Below, one piece after another: positions 43,193 to 51,716 of a DNA stretch of 58,685 nucleotides. The stretch spans positions 1-58,685 of the forward strand of contig CAYNYF010000015.1 of assembly GCA_964401385.1 (NCBI GenBank), given 5' to 3'. The stretch is from CAYNYF01 sp964401385 (GTDB lineage: Bacteria > Planctomycetota > Phycisphaerae > SM23-33). The stretch's first letter is position 1, and every line of letters begins with the position of its first letter. A program made the position numbers and the translations under genes. The notes beneath the pieces were generated by a model, which worked only from the letters and a program-made list of their open reading frames with translations, was not told where the DNA came from and did no database searches.

Positions 43193-43199
43193 TGCGATG

Positions 43200-43673
43200 C
43201 TAATCTTCCGGCAGCGCCGGCTGTGTGGTGGCGGGGATTGCGGGTCGGCTCGCCGGTTGGGAAGCGGGCAGAGGGCCGCCCGAGGGCTCCGCGGCCGCGC
43301 CGCCGGCTCGAAACGACTGGATCATGTAGGTGTGCGGGGCATTGGCCCGGCCGTCGAGAATCACGTCTCCCGGGCGGCAGACCTGCACGAATCCGGCCGG
43401 CAACTCCGCCGCGGGGCAGCGCCACAGGATGGTCTTGCCCAGGAAGCCCCCGCCCTGGCCCAAGGGGATCAGGTCCATGAGGTAGCAGTGCCCGTCGCGG
43501 CTCTGTCCCAGGAAGATGCGGCAGGGCAGCTCGGGCAGGTCGGCCTTCGGCACCTCGACGTTGGTGGTATATTTTTCGAGGAACTCGCTTGGCGGGACCG
43601 TCTTCGTGCAGCCGGCCAGCAAAATCCCGATCAGGACCACTGCCGTCGGGCCAAACCGCCTCGCCCGGTCCAT
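43200..43673 (-). CDS. small lipoprotein of unknown function
   Basis: 157 residues. The signal peptide has a clear lipobox LLAGC near residue 22. The mature part contains a few Cys residues (PCRIFLG, GHCYLMD, RCPAAE, VCRPGD) and a Pro/Ala/Ser tail with PASQPASRPA repeats. No family is recognised. It is coupled to ispD but shows no isoprenoid link; it may be a chance neighbour. Confidence 0.65.
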   Translation of the reverse strand: MDRARRFGPTAVVLIGILLAGCTKTVPPSEFLEKYTTNVEVPKADLPELPCRIFLGQSRDGHCYLMDLIPLGQGGGFLGKTILWRCPAAELPAGFVQVCRPGDVILDGRANAPHTYMIQSFRAGGAAAEPSGGPLPASQPASRPAIPATTQPALPED

Positions 43674-43841
43674 AGCTCACCCTTTCCCTTCGACTTGCCG
43701 AGGGGCCCCGGCGCCGTTCTCTTACGACCTGGCAATACTAAGCCAAACGGCGCGGCAACACAACGGGTCGATTGGCGATTCGCCCAGTGACGGCACCCAT
43801 GGCGGCCGCGGCGACGCGATCTCCCGTTGTCGGCCTCGGGG

Positions 43842-45230
43842 CTATTCCTTGTCTCCATCCGCTTCCTCGAGACCCTTTCGAATTGAGGCCAGCGCTTTGC
43901 GGGCGAGGCCCTTCTCGCCTTGCCCGTCCCGCTCGTGAGAGAAGATGAAGCCGCCGAGCTTGTCCTTGAGCGATTCCCCGGGCTTGAGGCCGGCGACGAA
44001 ACCGTCCCACTCCTTGCCCTCCTTGTCCGTCAGGCCTTTCCGCCACAGGCAGTATTCCAGCAGGTCTTTTCCTTGCAGGACGACCTTGCCGAAACGCCGC
44101 GTCTGGAACTCCTCGTCCGGTTCGGACCAGAGGGCGTAGCAGATCTCCGGCGGCAGGTTGCCGGTTTCGCTCCTGGCCTGAATCCGGGCCGACCAGGCGA
44201 CCCGCTTGGGCTTGGGGTCCCACTTGCCGTTGGTCACGATCGGCTTGCGGGGGACGGCGAGCGTGACCGCAAGCTCGTCGGCGCTGTCGGAGATGTCGAA
44301 GTCCGCCTTGACCAGACCCATAAGAAGCTCTTGCGGCAAGTCCAGCGGCTTCGGCTCCGGCAAATCCGGTTTTTCCTCTCGCTGCCTCCGCCATTGCCCA
44401 AGCCGGGCCTCGAAAGCATCGGTGGTTCCTATGTAGCCGGCGAATGCCTGCATGGCGACCTCGGAGGTGGAAAGGAACGCCAGGCAGTCCGGCACGGGCT
44501 GATCCGCCGGCACACCCATCTTCGAGGCGACCAGCCGCTGGGCGATCTTGACGGCGGCGTCTTCCCCGTCGTGGGCCGCTACGATGCGGGCGAAGGCAGG
44601 CAGGTCCTCCGGGGAGAAATAGCCGCGCTCGAGGAGGTACTGTCCGGCCCGGACTGCCAAGTTCTTCATGCCTTGGGAGGGGTCCTCCCGGCCCCAACTC
44701 CTGATTCCCTCCAGCCACACGTGGATGGCAAGGTTCTTCAGGTCCTTTCGCAGGCCCTTGTCCATGAACTCGCGCAGCGGCTTGAAGCTCGCCTCCTGGC
44801 GGAGTTCGGAGGCGAACCATCCGATCAGCAGATCGGTAAGCTTGTCCGCGGCTTCGTTAATCTCGGAGAGTTGACCGGTCAGGTCGTCGTTGCCGCGGAA
44901 GCGCTCGACGTAGATCGAAGCGGCGCCCATCCGGGTGGCAAAGTGCGTGTAAGAGCCGGGCCCGCCCACGCCGTCGGGCGTCTTGGCCCGGAAACGACCG
45001 ATGAGGGTGTTGTCGACGGCCGGGCCTTTGCCGTACGCCTTTGCCAGGCGCCGCATCTCCTCATCGGGGACCTGCTGGGGGAGGTCGCCCTCGCCGTTCA
45101 CTCGGGTAACGGTCAGCTTCCGCTCCATGACGCCGCCGGCCGGAATCATTTCGATGGCGTAGCGATTGTGCGGACAGCCGGCCAGCAAGACCAGGAGCAC
45201 GGCGGTGGTCAGAACGATCGTCCGAGTCAT
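43842..45230 (-). CDS. large lipoprotein of unknown function
   Basis: 462 residues from the ATG at 45230 (MTRTIVLTTAVLLVLLAGCP). The lipobox LLAGC is near residue 19. The mature part is charged and largely helical, with segments such as WFASELRQEASFKPLREFMDKGLRK described here only in part (EFMDKGLRKDLKNL), and a beta-rich C-terminal third. I recognise no family. It is divergent from the outer-membrane barrel gene, with 223 bases between the starts. Confidence 0.68.
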   Translation of the reverse strand: MTRTIVLTTAVLLVLLAGCPHNRYAIEMIPAGGVMERKLTVTRVNGEGDLPQQVPDEEMRRLAKAYGKGPAVDNTLIGRFRAKTPDGVGGPGSYTHFATRMGAASIYVERFRGNDDLTGQLSEINEAADKLTDLLIGWFASELRQEASFKPLREFMDKGLRKDLKNLAIHVWLEGIRSWGREDPSQGMKNLAVRAGQYLLERGYFSPEDLPAFARIVAAHDGEDAAVKIAQRLVASKMGVPADQPVPDCLAFLSTSEVAMQAFAGYIGTTDAFEARLGQWRRQREEKPDLPEPKPLDLPQELLMGLVKADFDISDSADELAVTLAVPRKPIVTNGKWDPKPKRVAWSARIQARSETGNLPPEICYALWSEPDEEFQTRRFGKVVLQGKDLLEYCLWRKGLTDKEGKEWDGFVAGLKPGESLKDKLGGFIFSHERDGQGEKGLARKALASIRKGLEEADGDKE

Positions 45231-45453
45231 GTCTGGTGTTCTCCTCATGGCGTCATCGGCATTGGCCGGTGTAAATCTCGGCCCCTTCGTCCGTCTTGAT
45301 ATTACCTCTCTGCGCAGGATTTTCCAGTCGGCAGGACGGTCCGCGGTCGCCCGGGCCGCGATCGGTCAATTTTCCTGTTGCGTATCCGCCGGCCGTGCCG
45401 ACACAATATTCGCATCTCTTGGGTCCGCTGGCGCTATTGGGGCCGGGAAGGAT

Positions 45454-46875
45454 ATGTCTGGCATGCGGTCGTCTCGAACACATCTCTATGGGTGGCTGTG
45501 CGTTCTCGTGATTGCCGTCCTGTCCGGACGGGCCGCCGGTCAACGCACCGCCGACGAGCGGCGCATCTACGAGGAGCAACTGCGGGTGCGGCTGGACCAG
45601 CAGCAGCCGATCGCCCGCGAACTGGGGCTGGACGCGGGAGGGTGGTTCAGCTTCGCCTTTTTCAACTACGACGACGCGGCGCTCAGGAAGGAGCGGACGC
45701 TGCGCCAATATGACCTGCGGCTGTGGGGATCGCTCACGATCGAGGGCGTGCACCAATTCTACGTTCGGGGCGTGGCGGGCTACGACGACTGGAACAGCGG
45801 GGACAATCCGGACGGCCAGGGAGACGAATGGCGCGATCCCGACGTCGAGCGGGCGTGGTACCACTACGACTTCAACCGGCACGTCCGCAACCGCACCGGG
45901 CATGACCCCTGGGCCGGCTTTACCGTCCACGTCGGGCGGGATTACTACCAGATGGGCTCGGGCCTGGTCCTGGCGCTGCCGCTGGACGCGGTGGACATCA
46001 CCGGCAATCTGGGCGACCTGTCCGTCCGCGGGCTTCTGGGAAAGACCATTCGGGAAACCGCAAACATCGACGATTCCAGGCCCGTCTCCGACCACATGGA
46101 ACGATGCTTCTACGGCGTCCAGGTCAAGTACACCGGCTTCGACCGCCACGAGCCGTACGTGTATTACCTCTGGCAGAAAGACCGCACCGACCCCAGCCCG
46201 GAAGTGCCGACGCAGGGGTTCCGCTACGACAGCCGCTACCTCGGCATCGGCAGCTCCGGCAGCGTGCTGCTGCCGAACCTGCGGTACTCGACCGAGCTGG
46301 CCTTCGAAACCGGGCGGAGCTACGCCGAGGGCGTTTCCGACGAGCGCGAAAAGATTCACGCCATGGCCCTGGACGTACTGCTGGAGTACCTCTTCGACGT
46401 CCCCAGGCACCCCAAGCTGCGGTTCGAATACCTCTGGGGCAGCGGCGACAGCGACCGCCGGCTTTCCAGCAGCTCGACGGTCGGCGGGAACCTGCGGGGC
46501 ACGCGGGACGAGGCGTTCAACGCCTTTGGCTTCCGCGACACGGGCCTGGCGTTGGCCCCGAGGATCGCCAACCTGCACATCTTCCAGGTCGGCCTCAGCG
46601 GCTTCCCGCTGGAGCAGGTGGAGCTGTTCCGCAAGATGGAGGTGGGCACGACGGTGTACTTCTTTACCAAGGACGCCGCCGGCGGGGCCATCTCCGACAC
46701 CACTGGCACGGTGGACAGCAGTTGGGTCGGCTGGGAGTGGGACGTGCACCTCGACTGGCGCCTGACCTCCGACGTGTCCTGGACAGTTCGATACGGCGTC
46801 TTCCAGCCGGGGGCGGCCTTCGCGGACCGCCAATGCCGGCACTTTTTGTACACGGGCATGGTCTACAGCTTTTAG
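45454..46875 (+). CDS. outer-membrane beta-barrel protein (alginate-export-like)
   Basis: 473 residues from ATG 45454, with a GGAAGG site upstream; the same frame is open further 5' but reads into non-coding sequence. A signal peptide ends near GRAAGQ. The rest has alternating amphipathic strands rich in aromatic residues (YDLRLWGSLTIEGVHQFYV) and ends in an aromatic residue, YSF, the outer-membrane assembly signal. The pattern resembles the AlgE/alginate-export porin family. A role in small-solute or polysaccharide passage is possible. It heads a string of four plus-strand genes with lipoprotein, FecR and cyclase. Confidence 0.77.
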   Translation: MSGMRSSRTHLYGWLCVLVIAVLSGRAAGQRTADERRIYEEQLRVRLDQQQPIARELGLDAGGWFSFAFFNYDDAALRKERTLRQYDLRLWGSLTIEGVHQFYVRGVAGYDDWNSGDNPDGQGDEWRDPDVERAWYHYDFNRHVRNRTGHDPWAGFTVHVGRDYYQMGSGLVLALPLDAVDITGNLGDLSVRGLLGKTIRETANIDDSRPVSDHMERCFYGVQVKYTGFDRHEPYVYYLWQKDRTDPSPEVPTQGFRYDSRYLGIGSSGSVLLPNLRYSTELAFETGRSYAEGVSDEREKIHAMALDVLLEYLFDVPRHPKLRFEYLWGSGDSDRRLSSSSTVGGNLRGTRDEAFNAFGFRDTGLALAPRIANLHIFQVGLSGFPLEQVELFRKMEVGTTVYFFTKDAAGGAISDTTGTVDSSWVGWEWDVHLDWRLTSDVSWTVRYGVFQPGAAFADRQCRHFLYTGMVYSF

Positions 46876-47025
46876 GCAGCAGCGTCGGCACGTCCCGGCG
46901 AGCAATACGAACGACAGGTAGGGCGGGCGGCGCCGCCGGCCGCAACGGCGGCGGGTCGGTGGATGCCCGGCTGGGCATCTACCGATTCTGAAATGGCTTA
47001 TTGCGGCCGTCACCGGAGGCTGGAC

Positions 47026-47562
47026 ATGAATCGCGTCTTCCGCGTGCTGGGTGTGGCCTTGATGCTGGCAGCGGCCGGCTGCCAGCCCGCCGGACAGGTC
47101 GTCGGTGGCCAGGTCAAGCTGGCGCCGACCGATTCGGCGGCGTTCCTGGACCGGATCGCCGCCCGGACCAGCGTCACCGAGTCCGATGCGGTCGCCGGAA
47201 TTCTGCTTATGCTCGACCGGCAGGAGGAAACGACCTTTGCCGAGGCCGTGGCGAAGCTGGCCGAAGACCGTATCATAAGTTCTAGCTGGAACTTACAAGC
47301 CGACCGTGCGATCACCAAAGGCAAGCTGGCCTACATGGTCTACCAGGCCTGCCGGCTGAAAGGCGGACTGACGGTGAGCCTGTGGGGGCCCTCCCAGCGG
47401 TATTGTCTGAAGGAGCTGCAATATCGCGGGCTTATGACACCTGGTGTGCCGTATAATGCGGTGACCGGTCTGGAGTACGTGGCCGTGCTGTCGCGGGCCG
47501 ACGAGCTGCGGCAGACCGGGACAGTATCCAGGGTAATGTCGCCTGGGGAGGGAGTACGATAA
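47026..47562 (+). CDS. lipoprotein of unknown function, FecR-linked
   Basis: 178 residues from ATG 47026. The signal peptide has lipobox LAAAGC near residue 20. The mature domain is small, with an acidic AEAVAKLAEDRI segment; no family is recognised. Its stop codon overlaps the FecR-domain gene start by one base, so the two are cotranscribed and probably act together. Confidence 0.72.
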   Translation: MNRVFRVLGVALMLAAAGCQPAGQVVGGQVKLAPTDSAAFLDRIAARTSVTESDAVAGILLMLDRQEETTFAEAVAKLAEDRIISSSWNLQADRAITKGKLAYMVYQACRLKGGLTVSLWGPSQRYCLKELQYRGLMTPGVPYNAVTGLEYVAVLSRADELRQTGTVSRVMSPGEGVR

Positions 47563-48395
47563 TGAGCCGTATCCGGAAGGGGCTGTTGAGCGGATTGGTG
47601 GTGGCCTGCCTCCTCAGCGGGGCCCGGGCTCAGGAAGCGACCACCCAACCGGCAGGAGCCGGAGCCGCCACGAAGCCGCGGCCGCTGGTGGCAACCGTCA
47701 AGGAGGTCAAAGGCGCTGCCCAGTACCTCAAGGCCGGCGAAGGCGAGAAGTGGCGGCCGCTGAAGGTCGGCGACAAGCTTGACGAGCTGGGCATTATCCG
47801 AACCGGCTTCCGCACGCGCGTGGTGCTGGCCTTCGCCGACAACTCCGAGGTGGTGATCAACCGGGCGACGAAGATGGGCATCGCCCAGTTCCGCAAGGTC
47901 GGCAAGGTCACCAGGACGAGGATCGGGCTGAAGTACGGCTCGATGCGAATGAACATTTCCAAGGCCCGCGGGCCCAGCGACTTTGCCGTCTCCACCCCGG
48001 TGGCGACGCTGGCGGTGAGCGGCTCGGGCAGCGACACCGGCTTTTCCGACTTCGGCCTGCTGCTGGGCGTGTTCGCCGGTGACTGGCTGACGAACATGGG
48101 CCCCAAGCACCTCAACGTGGTCGCCGGCGAGACCACCGACGGGCGGCTGACGCGGGCCATATTCCGAACCAAGCTGCGCACGGCGGTGCTGCTGGGAGAC
48201 GTCTTCGGCGGCCTGGGCCCGGTCGAGCTGAACAGCATGATCTTCTACGGCGGGGGGCGCGGGTCGATCGGCTTTGCCGGCGCGGGGTGGGGAAGCCACA
48301 ATACCCTCAGGCCGTCCGGTGACATGCTGCCCAGCACCATCAGAATTCCCGGCCTGGACATAGACATCGGCACGTCGAATACCTCACCCAACTGA
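47562..48395 (+). CDS. exported FecR-domain protein
   Basis: 277 residues. The signal peptide ends near GARAQ. The FecR domain spans about residues 40-150: LVATVKEVKGAAQYL, then the core VGDKLDELGIIRTG, RVVLAFADNSEVVI, and TPVATLAV. The C-terminal part is Gly/Ser/Thr-rich. FecR domains in such exported proteins are thought to sense or present surface signals, often next to cyclases or sigma factors. Here it is coupled to a lipoprotein upstream and lies 74 bases before a CHASE2-cyclase. Confidence 0.85.
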   Translation: MSRIRKGLLSGLVVACLLSGARAQEATTQPAGAGAATKPRPLVATVKEVKGAAQYLKAGEGEKWRPLKVGDKLDELGIIRTGFRTRVVLAFADNSEVVINRATKMGIAQFRKVGKVTRTRIGLKYGSMRMNISKARGPSDFAVSTPVATLAVSGSGSDTGFSDFGLLLGVFAGDWLTNMGPKHLNVVAGETTDGRLTRAIFRTKLRTAVLLGDVFGGLGPVELNSMIFYGGGRGSIGFAGAGWGSHNTLRPSGDMLPSTIRIPGLDIDIGTSNTSPN

Positions 48396-48469
48396 CCTGG
48401 CCGGGGGCAGGCGCAGGCCGGGTGCCCAGGCTCTGGACGCGGCAGGGCGGGTAGACTACATTTAGCCCC

Positions 48470-51406
48470 ATGGCGGCCAGGCTATCCAGACGGGGCGGGG
48501 CGATTCGCGGCGTGGGCCTCGGCTTGGCCGCGACGCTGATCATCATGGCCGTCCACTGGACCCGCGTCGGCCAGACGGCCGAGGTCTGGTCGCTGGACCT
48601 GTGCTTTCGATACCTTCCCACGCTCCGTCCCAGCCAGCAGATCGTTCACGTCGACCTGGACGACAAGGCCCTGGAGCAGATCGGGCGCTGGCCCTGGCCG
48701 CGGCGCCGCCTGGGGCAACTGGTCGACGTGCTCAGCGAATGCGGCGCCCGGGCGGTGGCGCTGGACATCATCCTGCCGCACCCGCAGCAGCCGCGATTCG
48801 TGAAGGAAGGCGTCACCGACTTGTACGCGGCCGACACCAGCGCACTGGTGAACCCCGAGGCCGGGGCGGTGATGGTCCTGGACGACGTGGAGCTGGCCGA
48901 GGCCCTCACCGACAAGCCGAACCTGTACCTGGCCATGCACGTGGACATGATCGCGCCGCCCGCCCGGCCGACGCCACGGGAGCAGCATATCCAGAGGCTG
49001 ACCGCGGCGGCAACCACGCGCCCGGGCATCACGCGCCGCCAGGCGGCGGACGAGCAGGGCATGGACCTGGCGCAGATCGAGCAGCTCATGCCCACCGCCA
49101 AGCAGCGGGCCTTCGAGCGGCGGATCGGGGCCCTGCTGCGCGACCGGGCGGAGCGGCCACTACGGGACGTGCTCGAGAAGCTGCTGGGAACGGACGAGCC
49201 CGGGGGTGAGGACTTTGAGATCGCCCGCCGGGCCTACCTGCGGCAGCGCGCCCTCCAGGTGATGCGGATTCGCCGCTTCGCCCTGCCCGAAGGCCCGCTC
49301 GCGGGCGCCCGCGTTCCCGCCGGCCGGGTCGTCCCGCCCCTGGTCACGCTGGCGGAGGTCATCGCCCACACGGGGTTCGTTACCGTCGCCCCCGACGACG
49401 ACGGCATTCTGCGGCGGGTCCCGCTGCTGGTGAAAACCGAACAGGGAGTGTTTCCGCAACTGGCCCTGGCGGTGGCCCGGGACGTGCTGACGGCCGATCA
49501 CGCCGGCGAGTGCGGCATCTCCGCCGAACGCGGCGCCGTCACGCTGACCTGCCCCGACGGCTTCGTCCGCCGGGTTCCGCTGGACGGGGAGGGCCTCTTC
49601 CGGGTCAACTGGGCCCTGTCCAAGCCGGGCGGAAAGACGCGCAAGCACATCTCCGCCGTCGCCGCCGCCGACGTCTGGCAGGCGCGGGAGAACCTGCGGC
49701 GCAACGGGAACCTGTTCCGCCTGCGATGCGCGGAAATGACCGGCATCATGGCCTTCGCCTTCGAGGGCAGGCCGCTGGAGGAATACTTCGCCGCCGACGA
49801 TGCGAACTGGCAGGAGCTTCAGCGCGCCCGCCTCGACCGGCAGGCTGCGCTGCTGTTCAGCCCGGCCGGTGCCCCCGGCCCGCCGGAGGCGCTGCGGCGG
49901 CGGGCGGACGAGCTGAACGGCAAGATCGAGCGCGGCTGCCGGGCGATGATTGAGTTCGTGGACGAACAGCTCAAGACGGCCGACGCAGCCGGCGGGCAGC
50001 CGGACGAGGACGAAATGAAGATTCGCCGGCTGCGGAAACGAATCCGGCAGATCGAAGAGGTCAACGAGAGCATCCGCCGGCAGGTGGCCGGGTCGGTGGA
50101 GCGGCTGCGAAAGGAAGTGGCGGGGAAGATCTGCCTGGTCGGCTCGACGTCGACGGGCGCGGCCGACTTCGTGCCGACGCCGATACACGAGCGCACGCCG
50201 GGCGTGGCGGTGCACTCCCACGTGCTGGAGACCATCCTGACCGGCAGGTTCGCCCGCGTCGCCCCGCTGTGGCTGTCGAGCCTGCTGGTGCTGCTGGCCG
50301 GCGGGCTGGTGGCGCTGATCACCTCCACCCGCGGCCCGATCGAATCGGCCATTTTGCTGGTGGCCGTGATCATGGGGCACATCCTGGCCGTCTCGGTAGT
50401 CTGGGCGGTATGGTCGTACTGGACGGCCGCGGCCGGGCCGGTTGCCGCCGGGCTGCTGACCTTCGCCACCATCGCCGTCTACCGCCAGCTCACCGAGGAG
50501 CGCCAGAAGCGGCAGGTTACCAAGACCTTCAAGCAGTACCTCTCCCCGGCCATGGTCGACCAGCTCGTGATGGACCCCACCCAGGCCAGCCTGGGCGGGC
50601 AGCGGCGGCAATTGACCTGCCTGTTTTCCGACCTGGCGGGGTTCACCTCGCTTTCCGAGCAGCTCGGCCCGGAAGGGACGGTCAACCTGCTGAACCGCTA
50701 CCTCGACCACGTGGGCGAGGTCGTCCAGGTCCAGTTCGGCGGGACACTCAGCAAGTACGAGGGGGACGGCGTGTTTGCCTTCTTCGGCGCGCCCATCGCC
50801 CAGGACAACCACGCCGCCCGGGCGATGACCGCCGCCCTGGACTGCCAGGCGCTGCTGCCGGAGTTCAACCGCGAGCTGCAACAGCAGGAGGTCCTGCCGC
50901 CCGGGGGCCAGCTGAGCGCACGCATCGGCATCGCCGCCGGCGAGGTGTTCGTCGGAAACATGGGCTCGACGGCGCGGATCGCCTACACCGCCATCGGCGA
51001 CTCCGTCAACGTCGCCAGCCGGCTGGAGACGGCCAACAAGATATTCGGGACGAAAATCCTGGTCAACGAGGATGCCTGGCGTGCCGGTGGGGCGGGTCTG
51101 CTCGGCCGGCCGATGGGAAGAATACTGGTCGTCGGCAAGACCGAGCCGGTGGCGGTGTGGGAGCCGCTGGCCCGCGACGGACAGGCCGACGAGGACCTGC
51201 GCAAGCTGGCGGAGGACTTCGCCGGCGGCGTGGAGCGGTACGCCGCCGCCAGCTTCGCCGAGGCCCGGGACTGCTTCCAGGCGGTGCTGGAGAGGCGCGG
51301 CGACGACGGGGCGGCCCGCCTGTACCTGCGCCTCTGCCAGGAGGCGCTGTCCTGGCCGCCCGACAAGAAGGATTTCGACGGCGTCATCCGGCTGACCGAG
51401 AAGTAG
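48470..51406 (+). CDS. CHASE2-domain adenylate/guanylate cyclase
   Basis: 978 residues. An N-terminal helix precedes a large periplasmic CHASE2 sensor (residues ~30-600; VHVDLDDKALEQIGRWPWPR and FVTVAPDDDGILRRVPLL are signatures). A charged helical stretch (RRLRKRIRQIEEVNESIR) lies inside it. Three membrane helices follow (~605-690). The C-terminal class III cyclase domain has LFSDLAGFTSL and KYEGDGVFAFFG with both metal Asp residues, the adenine-type Lys in GTLSKYEGD, and GDSVNVASRLETA with Asn and Arg of the transition state. It should make cAMP. The sensor is much longer than usual (~400). Confidence 0.92.
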   Translation: MAARLSRRGGAIRGVGLGLAATLIIMAVHWTRVGQTAEVWSLDLCFRYLPTLRPSQQIVHVDLDDKALEQIGRWPWPRRRLGQLVDVLSECGARAVALDIILPHPQQPRFVKEGVTDLYAADTSALVNPEAGAVMVLDDVELAEALTDKPNLYLAMHVDMIAPPARPTPREQHIQRLTAAATTRPGITRRQAADEQGMDLAQIEQLMPTAKQRAFERRIGALLRDRAERPLRDVLEKLLGTDEPGGEDFEIARRAYLRQRALQVMRIRRFALPEGPLAGARVPAGRVVPPLVTLAEVIAHTGFVTVAPDDDGILRRVPLLVKTEQGVFPQLALAVARDVLTADHAGECGISAERGAVTLTCPDGFVRRVPLDGEGLFRVNWALSKPGGKTRKHISAVAAADVWQARENLRRNGNLFRLRCAEMTGIMAFAFEGRPLEEYFAADDANWQELQRARLDRQAALLFSPAGAPGPPEALRRRADELNGKIERGCRAMIEFVDEQLKTADAAGGQPDEDEMKIRRLRKRIRQIEEVNESIRRQVAGSVERLRKEVAGKICLVGSTSTGAADFVPTPIHERTPGVAVHSHVLETILTGRFARVAPLWLSSLLVLLAGGLVALITSTRGPIESAILLVAVIMGHILAVSVVWAVWSYWTAAAGPVAAGLLTFATIAVYRQLTEERQKRQVTKTFKQYLSPAMVDQLVMDPTQASLGGQRRQLTCLFSDLAGFTSLSEQLGPEGTVNLLNRYLDHVGEVVQVQFGGTLSKYEGDGVFAFFGAPIAQDNHAARAMTAALDCQALLPEFNRELQQQEVLPPGGQLSARIGIAAGEVFVGNMGSTARIAYTAIGDSVNVASRLETANKIFGTKILVNEDAWRAGGAGLLGRPMGRILVVGKTEPVAVWEPLARDGQADEDLRKLAEDFAGGVERYAAASFAEARDCFQAVLERRGDDGAARLYLRLCQEALSWPPDKKDFDGVIRLTEK

Positions 51407-51458
51407 CCCCCCGGCCCGAAACGCTTATCGCCGCCGCGGACCGGCCGGCGCAGGAGAC

Positions 51459-51555
51459 CACGAATTACACTAATTACGGCGATTTCACGAATGGCCTCTT
51501 TTTCTTAAGCGGTTCTGCTTAATTCGTGCAATTCGTGACAATTCGTGTAATTCCC
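51459..51555. repeat. ATTCGTG-type inverted repeat
   Basis: Two arms (51459-51494 and 51520-51555) made of degenerate ACGAATTACAC and ATTCGTGTAATTC units in opposite orientation can fold into a long hairpin with a pyrimidine-rich loop. The 310 bases between the cyclase and the DUF4091 gene hold only this and the 73-bp repeat. Confidence 0.7.
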
Positions 51556-51631
51556 GCCTCGCAGCTGTCGGGCAGGCGTGGACTCATTCGTTGGGATGCG
51601 TACAGACCGCGGACAGGCCCGCCTGCCTTCC

Positions 51632-51704
51632 GCCCGCCTGCCTTCCGGAGGTGGGCAGGGAGGTGGGCAGGTGCACTGTTCAGACATTGCTGCGGTCCGC
51701 TTAG
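51632..51704 (-). repeat. 73-bp dispersed repeat, copy 2
   Basis: Reverse complement of 12228-12300, with 8 mismatches in 73 bases. It ends 12 bases before the DUF4091 start. Confidence 0.8.
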
Positions 51705-51716
51705 AAGGGAATACCC

